Notes: generated by a model from the sequence alone, not told the origin. A stretch of DNA of 64,000 bases from Imbricaverruca yamaguchii (GCA_034440575.1 JAOTOL010001633.1:961001-1025000); one strand, 5' to 3'; shown: positions 1 through 13,609, numbered from the stretch's first letter. Program-made: numbers and translations.

Positions 1-1606
1 GAGGATGATAGTAAATATTATGATACATCTGCGGATGTCGACCACTGTGTACGCCGAGACTTTAACTGACTTGCATGATCCTGCCTCGAATGGTGCTGTA
101 TTGAACCAGGGAGAATCATGCATACAATGTACATATGCACGTGTTATGTTCATGGTTCGCTTTTAGCTGAATGGGCTCGAAACTGAAATATATTGTTTGA
201 CATCAAGTAATGCCTTGAGGAATCGAAGGATTCTGTTTAAATAATTTCTTAGAAGGCGAACGGGATTTTCACTGGACGCAAATCTTCATTTCAACGTTAG
301 GTCAGCGACATGCATATGTGACCTCTGCGACCTCTGCGACCTCACATAACGGGTTCTGGCACTGCCGTTCTCTTTGAACAAACTGTTTTCATAGACACCC
401 GCACCAAATGCCTAATAAATACACGTACAGCCTTCATTTTGAAGTCAGGATATTGATCCATGTGTGAAGACCTCTGATACGTCCACATGTGTGACTATCT
501 TTGCATGTGCTTTGCTTTAAGATGAGTCCCAAACCTGTCATAATCTACAATGAACACAAAGCCACAATTTGAAGCTTGGGTCACCGACCCAGATATGATC
601 CCTTGGGCCTTTGGCGTGGTCAAAAATATTACTACCGTGTTCTATGAGCGAACAGCTTTGAAACAACACCCACATCGGCTATGTTCATAGTCACGCACAA
701 TAACATTGTCGGCAGGCCATGTCAGGCCCTGACATTTCACCTCAGTGACCCGGTATGAAGTCAGCTTTGCAAAAAACATTGACGCTAACGGTTGGGAATT
801 GTTGGAGCAACGCTCGATTGGAAACGGAAAAAATCGAAGTAGGACTTTTAAAAAAGTGATGAGTTCAATAAAAGGTCACGAGTTAACATAACGTAAAGTT
901 GCTCCGAGCAAATCAGAGCTATATATATTGCGTTTGATAAGTCATCATCGGCAAATGATACATAGGCTTGGTACACCAATTCATACCATTCAACAGATAA
1001 TTATTTCACTTTCTCCGCGACCTCAAATTTTGATGACATGTACCTAGCACATGACCGTTGAGACCCAGGAGAACTAAAAATATCAAAATCGTAATCTGGG
1101 CCATCGATAACCGCATTAACCCACTTTGGTTGAAATCGGAGGGGCATCGTGAACATGTGCCTTGGCGATTTGCCCTGGAACCTCCCTCGATTCCATGACC
1201 GGCATCTGAGCATCGCTATACTCCCCATTTGTGACGTCACAGATATGTCGACCAATCACAAAGTGTTGATTTCATATGCGAGTTTTGAATTGCTTCCGGC
1301 AGTTCGGCCATACAAATTGAGTGCTGCCATCTGCTGTAAAGTCGAAAAATACTGTCCAGTTTTCCAGAAAGCAGGGTCTTGGCAGTACGAGACTTGTCCA
1401 TTGCCCAAAGTCAGACTTTTCTTCACGTCTTTACTTCTCTCCAAGATACCAAAATTCAGGAAAAGTTTTGCACCATGAGGCAATTATGTTCTCCAACTCT
1501 GGAAGGACAAAGACCTCTTGAGGGCAGCAAATTTATATTTTCTAGCCAACATTAACTCATTGTGTTATTCACAACCAATACCTGTGCTTTGGTTGTGGTA
1601 TGGTAG
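1..1606. other. No recognisable gene or element
   Basis: AT-leaning single-copy-looking DNA. Short frames at 1001-1521 overlap on both strands and have no recognisable protein character. I see nothing else in it. Confidence 0.5.
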
Positions 1607-1686
1607 GTAGCGTTCTTGGTTGGTTATTTCAGTTTTAGAGCGTATCGACCAGGTTTGGTCATTTAGCGCCCAGATAAGTAGCGTTC
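1607..1686 (-). mobile_element. ~60-bp hairpin retroposon copy with 9-bp flanking repeats
   Basis: The core is a GAGCGTATCGACC / GGTCATTTAGCGCCC hairpin. On the minus strand a TTATTTC-type link and a (CCAA)-like simple tail follow. It is flanked by GTAGCGTTC at 1607-1615 and 1678-1686. One of six such copies in the window; see 35795 for the clearest. Confidence 0.7.
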
Positions 1687-3119
1687 ACACTGTTCCCATA
1701 TGTGGGGGCACATGCATGCAAGGGGCGATTCGGGAGGTACAGGACACGTAGTTCTAAGCCCCTACAACTTCTGTCCGTAACAGCCACTGCACGTGGAGGA
1801 CATGTATTGTTAAATAAATAATAAATAAATAAATAAACTTACGTGTTAGTGGATTGAGACGCAAGTCGCAAGCTCCCGGGCCTGTCTCACCCACGTAATT
1901 ACTGATAGGTCCTGGCTAGTGCGAAGCTCCCGGGACCCGTCTGACCCTCACCGGACCTCCTGACTGGTCCAGGCTAGTGCGCCCTGATCCATCGCCCACT
2001 CGATCCACAGGTAGCGTGACAGACCGCTCCTCTTCGCCCACCGAAACAAGAGCCGCTCTTCCAGCTGAACTCTGACCCCGGAAAACGGCTGCGTTCTCTG
2101 GTGTCTACCCCTGACCCCGACCCTTGACCCCCGACATCCGGTTCGCTTGACCTGCTGAACGCGGCGCTTCGGGCCGGAGCAGGCTGGCAGGCCGACCTGC
2201 GGCCGCCGCTGCATAAGCGGCGCATTGCCGACCTTCCCAGGCACCTGGGTGTGACCGCACGCCCACCGGGTCATGAGATTCGACCGTCGTCGTGCCGGAC
2301 TGCCGCTGGAACATCGACGGTCGTCGGCGGCGACGCAGTCCGGCTCCTGGCGCGAAGCCACCCCGCAACCGTATCCGCAGCCCGACAAAAAATATTTATG
2401 CCCTTCAACATTCCTGCTCGACCTCCGTTTCTGCGTTTCCGTGCGGAGAACAGACCACCTAATCCACACCTACTCCAGATGGCTGACTGCGAGGGCTGGG
2501 CACTACTCCAGGCATCTTCGAAGAAAGCCAGCCATAAATGAAACACTTGTTGAGGTGGGTCTTCTCAAGGTGAATGGAGCATTTTCGGACATAATATTGC
2601 CAGCAGCTGCTGACATGTTGCTTGGCAACACAGCTCTCACGCGCATCGTGAAATATTGCCGGCATATTGCAATGTCCGGGATCACTGAGTCCTGGTCCTT
2701 TCATCAAGTTCACGGGAACGGCGTCTCGACAAAGGTACATCGCTGCTGGCATGATTACTCGAATATTCTGAACATCGATGCAGCTCGAGCTTTGCAGCTC
2801 GTATGCACCTGATTGCCAGCTGGGTGATATTGTGCTTCTTTTTGTCGTGTTCTTAGACGTTTTCCCTCACTACCTAATTTCCATGCGTTGGTTTATAATA
2901 CTTGGATTTATACATGGATATAGAGCAAACATGTTGTTCGGCTGCTGTATGGATGTCTAATGTTCATGTTTGACAGCGTGCTGAGTCACTCAACGGGGAA
3001 GAATGGGTTTAACATCCTTGTAAGTAATGCAAATGTGTTCTATCCCACAGACCCACGACAATTCTTTGGGAAGTGGCGACAACGCATTTGGACATTTTCC
3101 GGATCTACAACCTATTCAT
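1687..3119. other. No gene seen; short A-rich and GC-rich patches
   Basis: An (AAAT)n tract lies at about 1811-1838. From 1855 to 1990 two or three imperfect copies of a CAAGCTCCCGGG / GGTCCTGGCTAGTGCG segment follow one another. The 1950-2500 stretch is GC-rich with overlapping frames on both strands, but none resembles a known protein. Confidence 0.4.
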
Positions 3120-3144
3120 AATAATACGTTTTCCGAAATGAAGA

Positions 3145-3530
3145 TAGGTAAGATGGGACATCAGTCTGGTGGCAAGGAAATATAGGTAGAAATGAGACAT
3201 CAGTCTGGTGGCAAGGAAATATAGGTAGAAATGAGACATCAGTCTGGTGGCAAGGAAATATAGGTAGAAATGAGACATCAGTCTGGCGCCAAGAGAAGAT
3301 GGGTAGAGATGGATCATCAGCCTGGTGCCAAGGGAAGATGGGTAGAGATGGAACATCATCCTGGTGCCAAGGGAAGATGTGTAGAGATGGATCATCAGCC
3401 TGGTGCCAAGGGAAGATGGGTAGAGATGGAACATCAGCCTGGTGCCAAGGGAAGATGGGTAGAGATGGAACGTCATCCTGGTGCCAAGGGAAGATGGTAA
3501 AGATGGGACATCATCCTGGTCCCAAGCCTA
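3145..3530. repeat. 39-bp minisatellite, ~10 copies
   Basis: The first units carry GTCTGGTGGCAAGGAAATAT and the later ones CCTGGTGCCAAGGGAAGATG, so two sub-families sit end to end. The period is 13 codons, which leaves long frames open on both strands; these are not genes. Confidence 0.9.
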
Positions 3531-5795
3531 CAAACGTCCGAAATCCACTACGGCAGCCAGAACACCGAAATGGTTGTGTCTATGTTGCTTTGTTCTGCAG
3601 AATAACTATATTGTTATTCATCCAAACAGTGCACTTTTACCGTGAGGCGACTACTTCAATGATCCATCATAATACACCTAAGCCTTCACAACGATATAAT
3701 TTGACGCATGCTGAAGAAAGTGTGGCATGGGACGAGGTAAAGTGCGACAAACGAGATTAATGTGGAACGTCTGAAGTGGAATAGCACGTCTACTTCCTCT
3801 GACGACTTAAACATACCCACTTATACCGATATATGAACTGTTATTTACATGATGTTACTACCAAACATTGTCACTTCAGAGAGTACTTCACTTAAGTATT
3901 CCAAAGAGTTGAATTCGTCTAAAAACATTATTATCATAATACTTAGCATTTTCAGTGTTGCACAATCTTAGGAACTAATTCAGGGATGCTGAAGAATGTC
4001 CGTCACCGAAACGGTTGACTTCTTAGTAAAACATTCGAGGCGAATCAAGAAGGAAAGCAAAACTCGCTTCGGATGAAAAAAAATGTGTCCCATAAAGCCG
4101 AAGTAAAAGTATCGGTACGTTCAAAGAAATAGCCCAATTTCGAATAGGCCAGCGATTCGGGGGATTGGTGTTCACACAACATACAGGGCTTTCATTCAGT
4201 GATCGCACACACACACCAGTACACACTTATTAGACATAATCCTGTTCCACATGGCGGCTAAACTCTTTCCCAGGTACATTCAACACAAAAGCGTTCATTA
4301 GCTCATTGACCCTAGGTCAGGGACAGGATCAGTGGCAGTGACCGTATTCCAGCACAACTGGGATACGGTGTCCACCTCAGGTGGAAAAGTCCACATGTCA
4401 AGTCGTAGGTGTCTTCAGATATTCTCCACCGACGAGGCATTTCTTTCAATGTCTCGTGGGTGGTGGAGAGATCGTCGAACTTGGCAGGAAAAGCGTAACA
4501 TCGCAGAGCATTACACACCACGGTCCACAGGCGTCAATCAGGCTACCGTTCTGCGCGCTGAGCAAATGTTGCCGTGGTCAAAAAGGCTACGTGCGTTTCC
4601 TCGCCATAAGCCTTGGATTGAAAGAGGATTCGAAATTATCCAATTCAAAGTCAAAGAAGCCAAAAGATTCGATGAATATCGGGCTTCTTGCTGAAGCTCG
4701 TTCCTGTTCAGGCCGTTGTGTGTAGAGGCACGATCAACATTCCACCGCAGCAGTACCATTTGGCCACATTAATGTGTCGTATGTCAGCTAAGCGATACCT
4801 AGAGACACCGTCTTTGACCATGTTAAACGCGCTTCGTGCTCCATCTGTGTTTTATAAATCCCTTTATATAATCGATAGCTGAGCTACGAATAACAAAGAA
4901 AACAAACAAACAAAAAGTGTATTGAAATCAACTTCGAGAACAGACAGTAGCCATCAGAGCATTTTGCACATGGGCAAGCAGGGCGCGGTGCTTGCGGAAC
5001 ACTGATACTTGCTTTCCTCCTCCCCTCTCCACGTTCAAATGTTGCTGAGGCTTAACCTGTGGCCTATGGGCGTTAACTGTGCAGAATTTCATGACGACTA
5101 AGTTTGTCCCACCCTCACGAATCATTTTGGAAACGTCCCGTCTGATTCAGCGCCCAATACCGACACGGGCTAATATTGGAGCACCCTCTGTGCATCAGCC
5201 CCTGAGCATTCCACTAAGCAGCACTTTCACCACTTGCCCTTACTCGTCAAACGCCCCGGACAGGGTCATATAACTGATAAATAGAGCTGACGCTGAGATG
5301 AAACACAATTCGTCAGATGGGGCAGCCGTATGCCAGCGGTTTGTGTGCATACTCACCAAATGCATGCGGAACTGTCGTACACATTAGTTGACACGTTTGA
5401 AGGTATGTATCAGACCTATGTTCATACATGGCACCATACCGTAGCATATAAAGTATGCTGTTGCGGACCCTACAGGTGTGCAAGCAGTCGTAAACGAGCA
5501 GGGCTGCCCGCCAGCACCGGCCACCCAACACGCCAAACCGGGCGGACGCCGCGCAGGTGAGCGCGACCTTGCACACGTCTCGGCACCCGAGGCCGCCAGT
5601 CGGCTCCGCTGACAAACGCCACTGCACCTGCTGGAGTGCCTCGCGGCGACAGCCCGCCACGCAGCCGGTCCCAGCCGCACGAGAGGCGCTGCCCGCCGCG
5701 GGGGAGAGGAGGGCGGCGCAGGGGGATGTGGGTAAGGGGAGGCGGATCAGCCGTCCCGCCCGGCGGCGGCGCTCGTGTTGGTGTTGACGACACTA
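3531..5795. other. No recognisable gene or element
   Basis: Mixed-composition DNA with short overlapping frames only. I find no splice-consistent exon, no repeat array and no transposon protein signature. Confidence 0.4.
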
Positions 5796-5798
5796 TGG

Positions 5799-5925
5799 GA
5801 CCGGCGGGACCGGCGGGACTGGTGGGACCGGCGGGACCGGCGGGATCGGTCTGGCGGGGCCGGCGGGACCGACGGGATCGGTCTGGCGGGACCGGCGGGA
5901 CCGGTCGGACCGGTCAGTGGCGGCG
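5799..5925. repeat. 9-bp GGGACCGGC repeat
   Basis: Repeated GGGACCGGC and GGGACTGGT units, with a GGTCTGGCG interruption repeated twice. It sits in a GC-rich block (about 5480-6060) whose many open frames reflect base composition. Confidence 0.8.
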
Positions 5926-6194
5926 ACACGTCCGGCGCCATCCGACCTCTGCCGCCGACCTGCAGAACCGGTCGGCAGGTCGGCCAACTGGCGCGCCAGC
6001 TGCCGCGCCGGCCGGCGCGTGACTAGTCGCCGCCGCACGCCACCATCTACAGCCCAAGGCGAACCGGACCAGCCAGGCAACAGCGTGCACCTCGAAAATA
6101 TCGGATGTGAACTTGCCGATAGTGTTTGTCTGAATGTTTGACATGGCTAGGGAACTTTGCGTATGGCCTATTCACACGAGGGACTCCCGTCTGG

Positions 6195-6945
6195 CATAGC
6201 CGTACAGCCTGACATGGTGACACAGTCTGACACAGCCGTACAGCCTGACATGGTGACACAGTCTGACACAGCCGTACAGCCTGACATGGCGACACAGTCT
6301 GACACAGCCATACAGCCTGACACAAGTCTGACACAGCCGTGCTGACTGGCGACACAGTCTGACACAGCCGTACAGCCTGACATGGTGACACAGTCTGACA
6401 CAGCCGTACAGCCTGACATGGCGACACAGTCTGACACAGCCGTACAGCCTGACATGGCGACACAGTCTGACATGGTAAGGCACAGCCGTACAGCCTGACA
6501 TGGTGGGACACAGTCTGACACAGCCGTACAGCCTGACATGGTGGCGACACAGTCTGACACAGCCGTACAGCCTGACATGGTGGCGACACAGTCTGACACA
6601 GCCGTACAGCCTGACATGGCGACACAGTCTGACACAGCCGTACAGCCTGACATGGCGACACAGTCTGAAACACAGCCGTACAGCCTGACTGGACAGCCTG
6701 ACATGGTGACACAGTCTGACACAGCCGTACAGCCTGACATGGTGACACAGTCTGACACAGCCGTACAGTCTGACATGGCGACACAGTCTGACACAGCCGT
6801 ACAGCCTGACATGGCGACACAGTCTGACACAGCCGTACAGCCTGACATGGCGACACAGTCTGACACAGCCGTACAGCCTGACATGGCGACACAGTCTGAC
6901 ACAGCCATACTGCATGACATGATGACACAGTCTGACACAGCCAAG
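6195..6945. repeat. 36-bp minisatellite, ~20 copies
   Basis: The unit is CAGCCTGACATGGCGACACA followed by GTCTGACACAGCCGTA. GCGACACAG and GTGACACAG variants alternate, and several units are shortened or extended (near 6325-6350, 6470-6500 and 6670-6700). The 36-bp period keeps frames open in five of six readings, giving apparent 258-332-residue frames that I reject. The array ends directly against a SINE 3' fragment. Confidence 0.95.
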
Positions 6946-6947
6946 CA

Positions 6948-7057
6948 TCTTGAGATTGTGACACTATCCCGCGACCCACCGGCGAAACAGTGTGGGCGGC
7001 GCCATTAGCCGTGAATGTGCATAAAGTGTGTCGTGAACTAACCAATAAACAAACAGA
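6948..7057 (+). mobile_element. 5'-truncated SINE 3' fragment
   Basis: Reads GGCGGCGCCATTAGCCGTGA, ATGTGCATAAAGTGTGTCGT and then AACCAATAAACAAACA. This is the same body and tail as the tRNA-headed SINE at 23185-23366, in opposite orientation. The tRNA-like head is absent here. Confidence 0.75.
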
Positions 7058-7643
<586 letters not shown>

Positions 7644-8649
7644 ATATAGATAGCTCTACATCAGGTAGCGCGCTCCAGCTTGCCCACCACAAAAACATCC
7701 CGACACAAAATTGTTAGACCACGTTCCTCCTGGATAGCAGAAATACATGGATGCCTCAAAACCTACAAGCCATACTTAGGTACCAATGAGACCCATTGTC
7801 TGGTATCTGTGCCGGCCTCTGGAAAAAAATGACCGGTTGCTTTGGAAAAGTAGTGTCCTAACTTATTTCTTTTTTGTAGCTGCACATTCTATAATATCGA
7901 TGAATTATGATTACGTGGCGCGTCTCCAGCCAAGTTTTCATTGGGGATGCCATCAGAGCAGTGGTTTTCACTATGAACGCCAACAATCCACATGAAACAT
8001 CCCACTGCAGAACAATACCAGCCTTCATCGACTTCATCACCAATCACATTACAAAAACCAACACCTTTGAAAAATCGCTTGCGCATTGTTTGACAAATAG
8101 TGCTGAGACGCACTGGTGCGACGTTTTAGTCGAATGCTTTCGTTTCATGAACCCATTCCACCCTGCATTGAAATCACCTACAGTGCAGGGTATGCTAAAT
8201 ACTAAACGGACATCAAGAGCTTGAGGATGGACGATGGCACGCATAGCATGCTAGATGAGTTACCTATATTAGCATTCCATTTATAGATGCTGCCCTGGCG
8301 AGAAAAGTCAACGCAGCTGTCAAGAGTCCAAATTTATCGTCTGGTGTCGCTTGGAAATGTGTCATTGCGCCAGCTCAACACCTTGCCCCACCTCACCTCG
8401 TCTCACCTCGCCCAGTCCACCCTTGATCCGCACCCTTGTCACGCTGGGAAGAAAAACCACAGCAGCTGCGCGGTGGACGTACGGAGAAACTCCCACGTAA
8501 AGAATGCCTTCGATACATGGTCACCTGTATATTTTTCAGGCACACCAACAACACCTGCATTGGGGAAACAAAGCGTAGCATACGGATATCATGTAACCTT
8601 TGGGGCGCCAAAAACAAAACAAGAAACACAACTATTGGAATTTTTGTTT
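7644..8649. other. No recognisable gene or element
   Basis: Short frames on both strands, for example near 7907-8224, lack family signatures or splice partners. Confidence 0.4.
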
Positions 8650-8905
8650 CGTTTTTAGGGAGTCCTAGCGGTATTTTCAGGGGCCCGATCCCCTTTTATC
8701 TACGTCATTTTAGGGTCTCGGAACGATTTTGGGCCCCCAATGTGATTTTCAGAGACCTTGGTGGGATTTTTGTAGGCCCCAGTGTCTTTTCAGGGGAATC
8801 TTCGCGACTTTTTGGGCCCCTAGTGGGATTTTTACGGGGCCTGACTCAATTTTTCCGAAGCCCAGCGCGATTCTTTGGGGTCCACAACCTCTCAGGGGGG
8901 CTGCC
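8650..8905. repeat. Degenerate ~30-bp repeat, GGGCCC alternating with GCGATTTTT
   Basis: Irregular units combine a G/C run (GGGCCCC) with a T run (GATTTTT or GACTTTTT). Closely similar units fill 32680-33830; related-looking blocks are at 15200-15860 and 44700-45480. Confidence 0.7.
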
Positions 8906-10008
8906 TCAATGCCCACTTCCTTCGGTACGCCACTAGTGACACCGCTTCCCTTCTCTTGTACACAATGGCCCACATTTTTAGCTTGCAAAGCTTCAGAACT
9001 CTCACGAGCCTTCCCGGACTCTGCGATTGCGCTTGACTTAATCCCAAGGCACCTCTCCGATGATACCCAAAACGATACCTTGTAAGTGCAAGCCAAATGA
9101 CATCCCTCCGAATCTTTTCAAACTGACAGCGGAGCCAATGACACAATAAATATGCCAGACGTCAAAAGAGGCCTGCATACTGCATGTGGTAAATAGAAAC
9201 ATTAAAACGAACGCCACGCTATGACTCGCGATATGCATGCTTGAGAACGTTATCTGATTCCATGCGATGCTGTGTGTATGATGTGTGGATCATGTGTAGT
9301 TGATGGATCTTGATTGCTTTTCAGACTTTGCCCAATTTTATGTGGTCGAGAGGAGCGATGTTTTGGAGACATTCAACTTTTTGTCACACAATTTTCTTCA
9401 TCGAGCCATAATTATCCGCTAAGAATACGACGTAGACTTCCTGTATGTTTTCATGAGCTACCATGGGGATAGCTGGTGAAAGGGATGTTGAATGATTTAT
9501 TTGGACTTTGGGATGTGGTATTGGGTGGGGTGATGAGTGTCTTTTTATCCAGGCTAATGGTATATTCCCTTTACAGACTTGACCTTACTGGATGGGCCTT
9601 TGTGGTTCTTATTAAGCCTAAGCACATCTTATTATCTCATCATACTGGATAAGATAAGTTTTCCTTATCTTATCTTATCTTATCCTACTTGACTTCTCCT
9701 ACTGGATGCACTTCTGACTGGCCTCATTATAATTTGCCAGCCAATTTCGCTGCGCCAAATTGGATTCTCAACCGACATCTTTTTGCCCAATTGTTCTCTA
9801 TTGAAACAGATCTGCTGATATTTGAGCAAGTGATATCCCGCTACAAGAATATCCTTTATCTAACAACAAAGATTGACCTGTCAAACGAGTGACAGCACTA
9901 CCTCGCCCTAGTAGGGATAGCCTGAGTATCTCACCTGAGTAAGGGGCAGCCTGTCACGTTTGCGCTTCATACCATCTGAGAGGGTTACCACCCTCTCAGA
10001 GTACTCAG
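8906..10008. other. No gene; short TTATC microsatellite with hairpin
   Basis: At 9647-9688, GGATAAGATAAG, a short T-rich loop and several CTTATCTTATC copies form a perfect small stem. Nothing else is recognisable. Confidence 0.5.
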
Positions 10009-10009
10009 T

Positions 10010-10365
10010 ACTCGGGCGTAGCGGGACACCCTATCTCAGCGGGCGGTAGGGCTTGGGCCGGGCGGGGGCGCCTCACCTGAGAGGGCAGTAGGGCCTTGGC
10101 CGGGCGGGGGCGCCTCACCTGAGAGGGCGCAGGACTCCTGACCGGAAGGTACATCTCACCAGAACCAGGGAGGGCAATAGGGCTCCGGGCCGGGAGGTAA
10201 ACCTCACCTGCGAGGGCACAGGACCGGAAGGTACACCTCACCAGAACCAGAGAGGGCAATAGGGCTCCGGACCGGGAGGTACACTTCACCTGAGAGTGCA
10301 GTAGGACTCCTGGCTGGGAGGCACACCTCACCTGAGAGGACAGTAGGGCCCCGGACCTGGTCGGG
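10010..10365. repeat. Imperfect ~50-65-bp minisatellite
   Basis: Units share CACCTGAGAGGGCAGTAGGG and CCGGGAGGTACACCTCACC blocks with variable spacing. The array lies directly upstream of the ORF1-bearing LINE relic. Confidence 0.75.
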
Positions 10366-10376
10366 CTAGTGTGTAG

Positions 10377-12035
10377 CCGGGCGGACAGGTGTGATGGTGC
10401 AGTCCCGGCGCTAGCACCGCCACCGGCCACGGCCAGTCGGCCGGCGGCAGATGTGGCGCACGGTACGCGCCGCTACCGTTCCGGCCAGTCATACCCGCGC
10501 CAGCACTGTCGCAACACTAGCGCGCGCGACCGCGCGCCGCACCGCAACAGGTATCGGCCAGCGCGCGCGCCGACGTCGCCACGAGGCGCTCCCGTCGGCA
10601 GCGCCTCGTGGTAGGCAGACTGGTGGGGGAGGTCGCGCGCGCGCCCCCGCGCTCAGAAGCGACATCGGGAAACACGAGAAGCCGAAGAAGCCCAATAAGC
10701 AAGAAGACAAGGAAAGCAAGAAGCCAACAACAAGCAACACAGCCAACAACAAGAAACCAAGCAAGACAGCCAACAACAGAAGCGCCAGGCACCCTCGACG
10801 ACCACTCCTGCGATTCGAGGAGGGAATCCACCCACACAAGTCCCCGACTTGTTTCTGACACTCAACTAATCTTTACCCTCCGGAGGAATCCCAACGCTGA
10901 CCCACCGGCATGAGCATTGCAGCCGAGACAGGGATCAAAGGGCGAAAGCTGGGTCCAAGGTGCAACGAATCCGGGTCTATTTCAGTAAAGGTCACCTTGC
11001 TGGTGGGGCGGGCTAGGCCCTAACACTATCACACCCACACCGGCGCCTAACTCCCACTCCGCACAAGGCGCTTACCTAGTAGGCACCAATATCAAACCAC
11101 AGCTCACCATCGCCCGAGAGTCTTCCCTCACTCTCGCACAAACACTACACTACATCCTGAACAAACCACACTTCACCATCACTTGGCACACCACCCACAT
11201 CATCGCACACACACAAAACAGCGCCGATACACGAATGTTACTCACCACAAACGCATTCAACAATCGGCGCTGTTAGTTCAGGCTGCACCGCACACTCAAC
11301 ACCAGCCGACGCTACATTTTCACCCCAGAGCTGGATAAGATTCAACTTGCCATCATAGCAGCATTGCTCCACGCCCCAGCCCTCCTAGACGCTACAGCCA
11401 CATTAGACTACGCCGGCGTGGGGATACACCCTCGCACAACATCATGGTTCTGAATGTCAACACACACGAGCTCCCGCGACACGTTCACATACACGAGAAG
11501 CACGACGTACGTCGTTGCGTGCCTCTGCCACTTCGCTGTCATCCCTGCATGCGCTACGGTCACGGCGAACGTGCGTGCACGTCACCAAAGCCACGCTGCG
11601 GCCGGTGTGCACCACACCACTCAAAGTCCGACTGCATATCGACGAAGATGAGTAGCCGGTGATGGGCCCATGCCGCCACCGACCATGGTTTCCCCAAGTG
11701 GGCATTTGAGAGGGATGTGTGTCGGTGTGCGTCAGCGCAGGGTACAGCACACGCCACAGCACACCAACACCTGCGTTTCACAAGACGCAAAAACCCTCCC
11801 AACTTCAAAACTCCACTCTCCAAAACGCACCCGCCGCCCGGCGCAGTTTTCCTTTCCTCACCTCCGATACCCACACCCAAGCCAGCTCCAAACCATCCTG
11901 CCAACCCACTAGCAGCCGGTTCCCGAAGTGTAGCTCACCTCCCACCTCAACGCCTCACTCGTCATCGATGTCACCCTCACCGCGCCCCACGACCGACTGT
12001 ACGTGAAAGGACTCGCTTTCACATTCGAAATAAAT
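10377..12035 (+). pseudogene. Relic of a LINE ORF1 (gag-like, zinc knuckles)
   Basis: At 11444-11662 the plus strand encodes a cysteine/histidine block: CMRYGHGERAC, then CGRCAPHHSKSDC, preceded by LPRHVHIH and VPLPLRC. This is the usual layout of gag-like ORF1 proteins of Jockey/I-type LINEs, where CCHC knuckles follow a VxxYxPxPxRC lead-in. Such proteins bind the element's RNA. Upstream, 10451-10858 is basic and Lys/Asn-rich, like an ORF1 N-terminal region; 10870-11440 is open only in pieces, so frameshifts and stops are present. Downstream is a Pro/Thr/Ser-rich tail. No endonuclease or reverse transcriptase follows; LINE 3'-UTR-like sequence begins at about 12040. The zinc-knuckle call is firm; the 5' limit is a guess. 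Confidence 0.65.
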
Positions 12036-12039
12036 GGCG

Positions 12040-12350
12040 ATCTAACGGTGCCGCCGGACGTAAAGGAGTCGACTTGCCTTAAAATTAGCATAACGTAAAA
12101 TTATTACACAGAAGTGCTATCGGGGGCGCAGGTTAGCCGATTTCCCTTGCAATTCATAACGTAAACGGCTGCTCAGAAGTACAGCGGACGTAGATGAGCC
12201 GAATTGTACAACGCCAAACTATCCCCACACAAAACCCTGCATGGAAGCATGCTGTCACTAACTCACCATAAGCAACTAACACGCGGCAAGCGACGTGATA
12301 GGGGACGTAGACAATTACCTCCCCGTTCGTACTGTGCTCCCTCGGTGCAC
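12040..12350 (+). repeat. LINE 3'-UTR-like segment matching the 57.6-57.9 kb UTR
   Basis: Contains GCCGCCGGACGTAAAGGAGT and CAGCGGACGTAGATGAGCCG with CATAACGTAAACGGCT spacers. The same strings, with few changes, occur on the minus strand at 57640-57920, just downstream of the LINE ORF2 stop. Orientation agrees with the ORF1 relic before it. The similarity is plain to about 12215; the right limit is uncertain. Confidence 0.7.
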
Positions 12351-13075
12351 GGTCCCTAGGTGTTCTTTAACAAGAGTAGACCAATCACGGTAACCTGGCA
12401 AAGTCAAGAACAAAAAACACTAAACATACGGGAGACGACTCTTGCCCAGCCCGGCCTTCAGGACCTTAAAGTCACATGCGCTAAAACACAATTAACGTAA
12501 ATGTACACTTGCCCTGGACTTGCTTGCAAAACCCACTCGCTCTAAAGGCCACGCAAATGACCCTTATGGCTTGCCTCTAAACCCATTTTCCCCCGCCTGC
12601 TCTACCCCTCCCCTGACGCCGCCTGCAACCGGAGGGTCATCGGTTCCTTTCCGGTAACACAGGCGCATCACAAGACTGGCTGGACAGCTGAAGGGAGGGA
12701 GATGCCAAAAATGTGGCTTACTCCGGACGTTACCGCAGGGCAGCCGGGACGACGTTGATGACGGGAGGTGTGAGTTACCGTGGGCGTTACCACGGGGAAG
12801 CCATGCGGGCGTTGATGACTGGAGGTGTGTTACCACGGGCGTCAGCGGACGACTGCCAACCCCGCACATACGTCACGTGGTGTCACGTTTGGTCACGTGG
12901 TGTTCCGCCCATTCGAGCACATCCAGCCGGCTGGGCGGTGTGCTCTGTTACGCAGCAGACCGCACACCACGAGCACATGGCGCGCTGGGCACGGCTGTCT
13001 GACCTTGAGCTGATGTATGGCACAGGTTGGTTCCCTTCGTAATGACGTCACCGCACGCCAGCCAATGCAATGGCA
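12351..13075. other. No gene; one short tandem duplication
   Basis: At 12715-12845 a ~60-bp segment is present twice (GACGTTGATGACGGGAGGTG then GCGTTGATGACTGGAGGTGT). Otherwise unremarkable. Confidence 0.4.
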
Positions 13076-13169
13076 CTGTGCACTAAGCATGATTTCCTAA
13101 ACCTGTCACGACGTACTGGTCATGAATGTCTCACCGATCACGTCGTACTGGACATGATTGTCTCAACTT

Positions 13170-13545
13170 CCATGGTGCAATGGACATGTGTCATGGTCTG
13201 TCACGGTGCAATGCACATAGTTGTCTCACCTGTTAAGGTGAACCGGGCATATCTACCTGTATACATGCCTGTCACGGTGTAATGTGCATGGTTATCTCAC
13301 CTGCCATTGCGTTATGCATATGGTTGTCTCACCTGACATTGTGCAATGCGTATGGTTGTCCCACCTGGCACAGTGTAATGTACATGGTTGTCTTATCTGA
13401 CACGGTGTAATGTATATGGTTGTCTCACCCGGCACGGTGTAATGTATATGGTTGTCTCACCTGGCACGGTGTAATGTATATGGTTGTCTCACCTGGCACG
13501 GTGTAATGTGTATGGTTCTCTCACCTGGCACGGTGTATTGAACAT
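13170..13545. repeat. 32-bp minisatellite, ~10 copies
   Basis: The unit is GGCACGGTGTAATGTATATG followed by GTTGTCTCACCT. Units are regular after about 13370 and increasingly diverged to the left, where related CATGATTGTCTCA strings reach back to about 13085. Confidence 0.85.
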
Positions 13546-13609
13546 GATCACAGAATGCACTGGCATGAATATATCATGTAACGGTTAGCCATGTGGACAG
13601 CTACAATCA

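Noticed and set aside
6047..7045. 332-residue minus-strand Cys/Val-rich frame resembling a cysteine-repeat protein
   Set aside because: A 36-bp array read in one of five open frames; its N-terminal end is SINE sequence.
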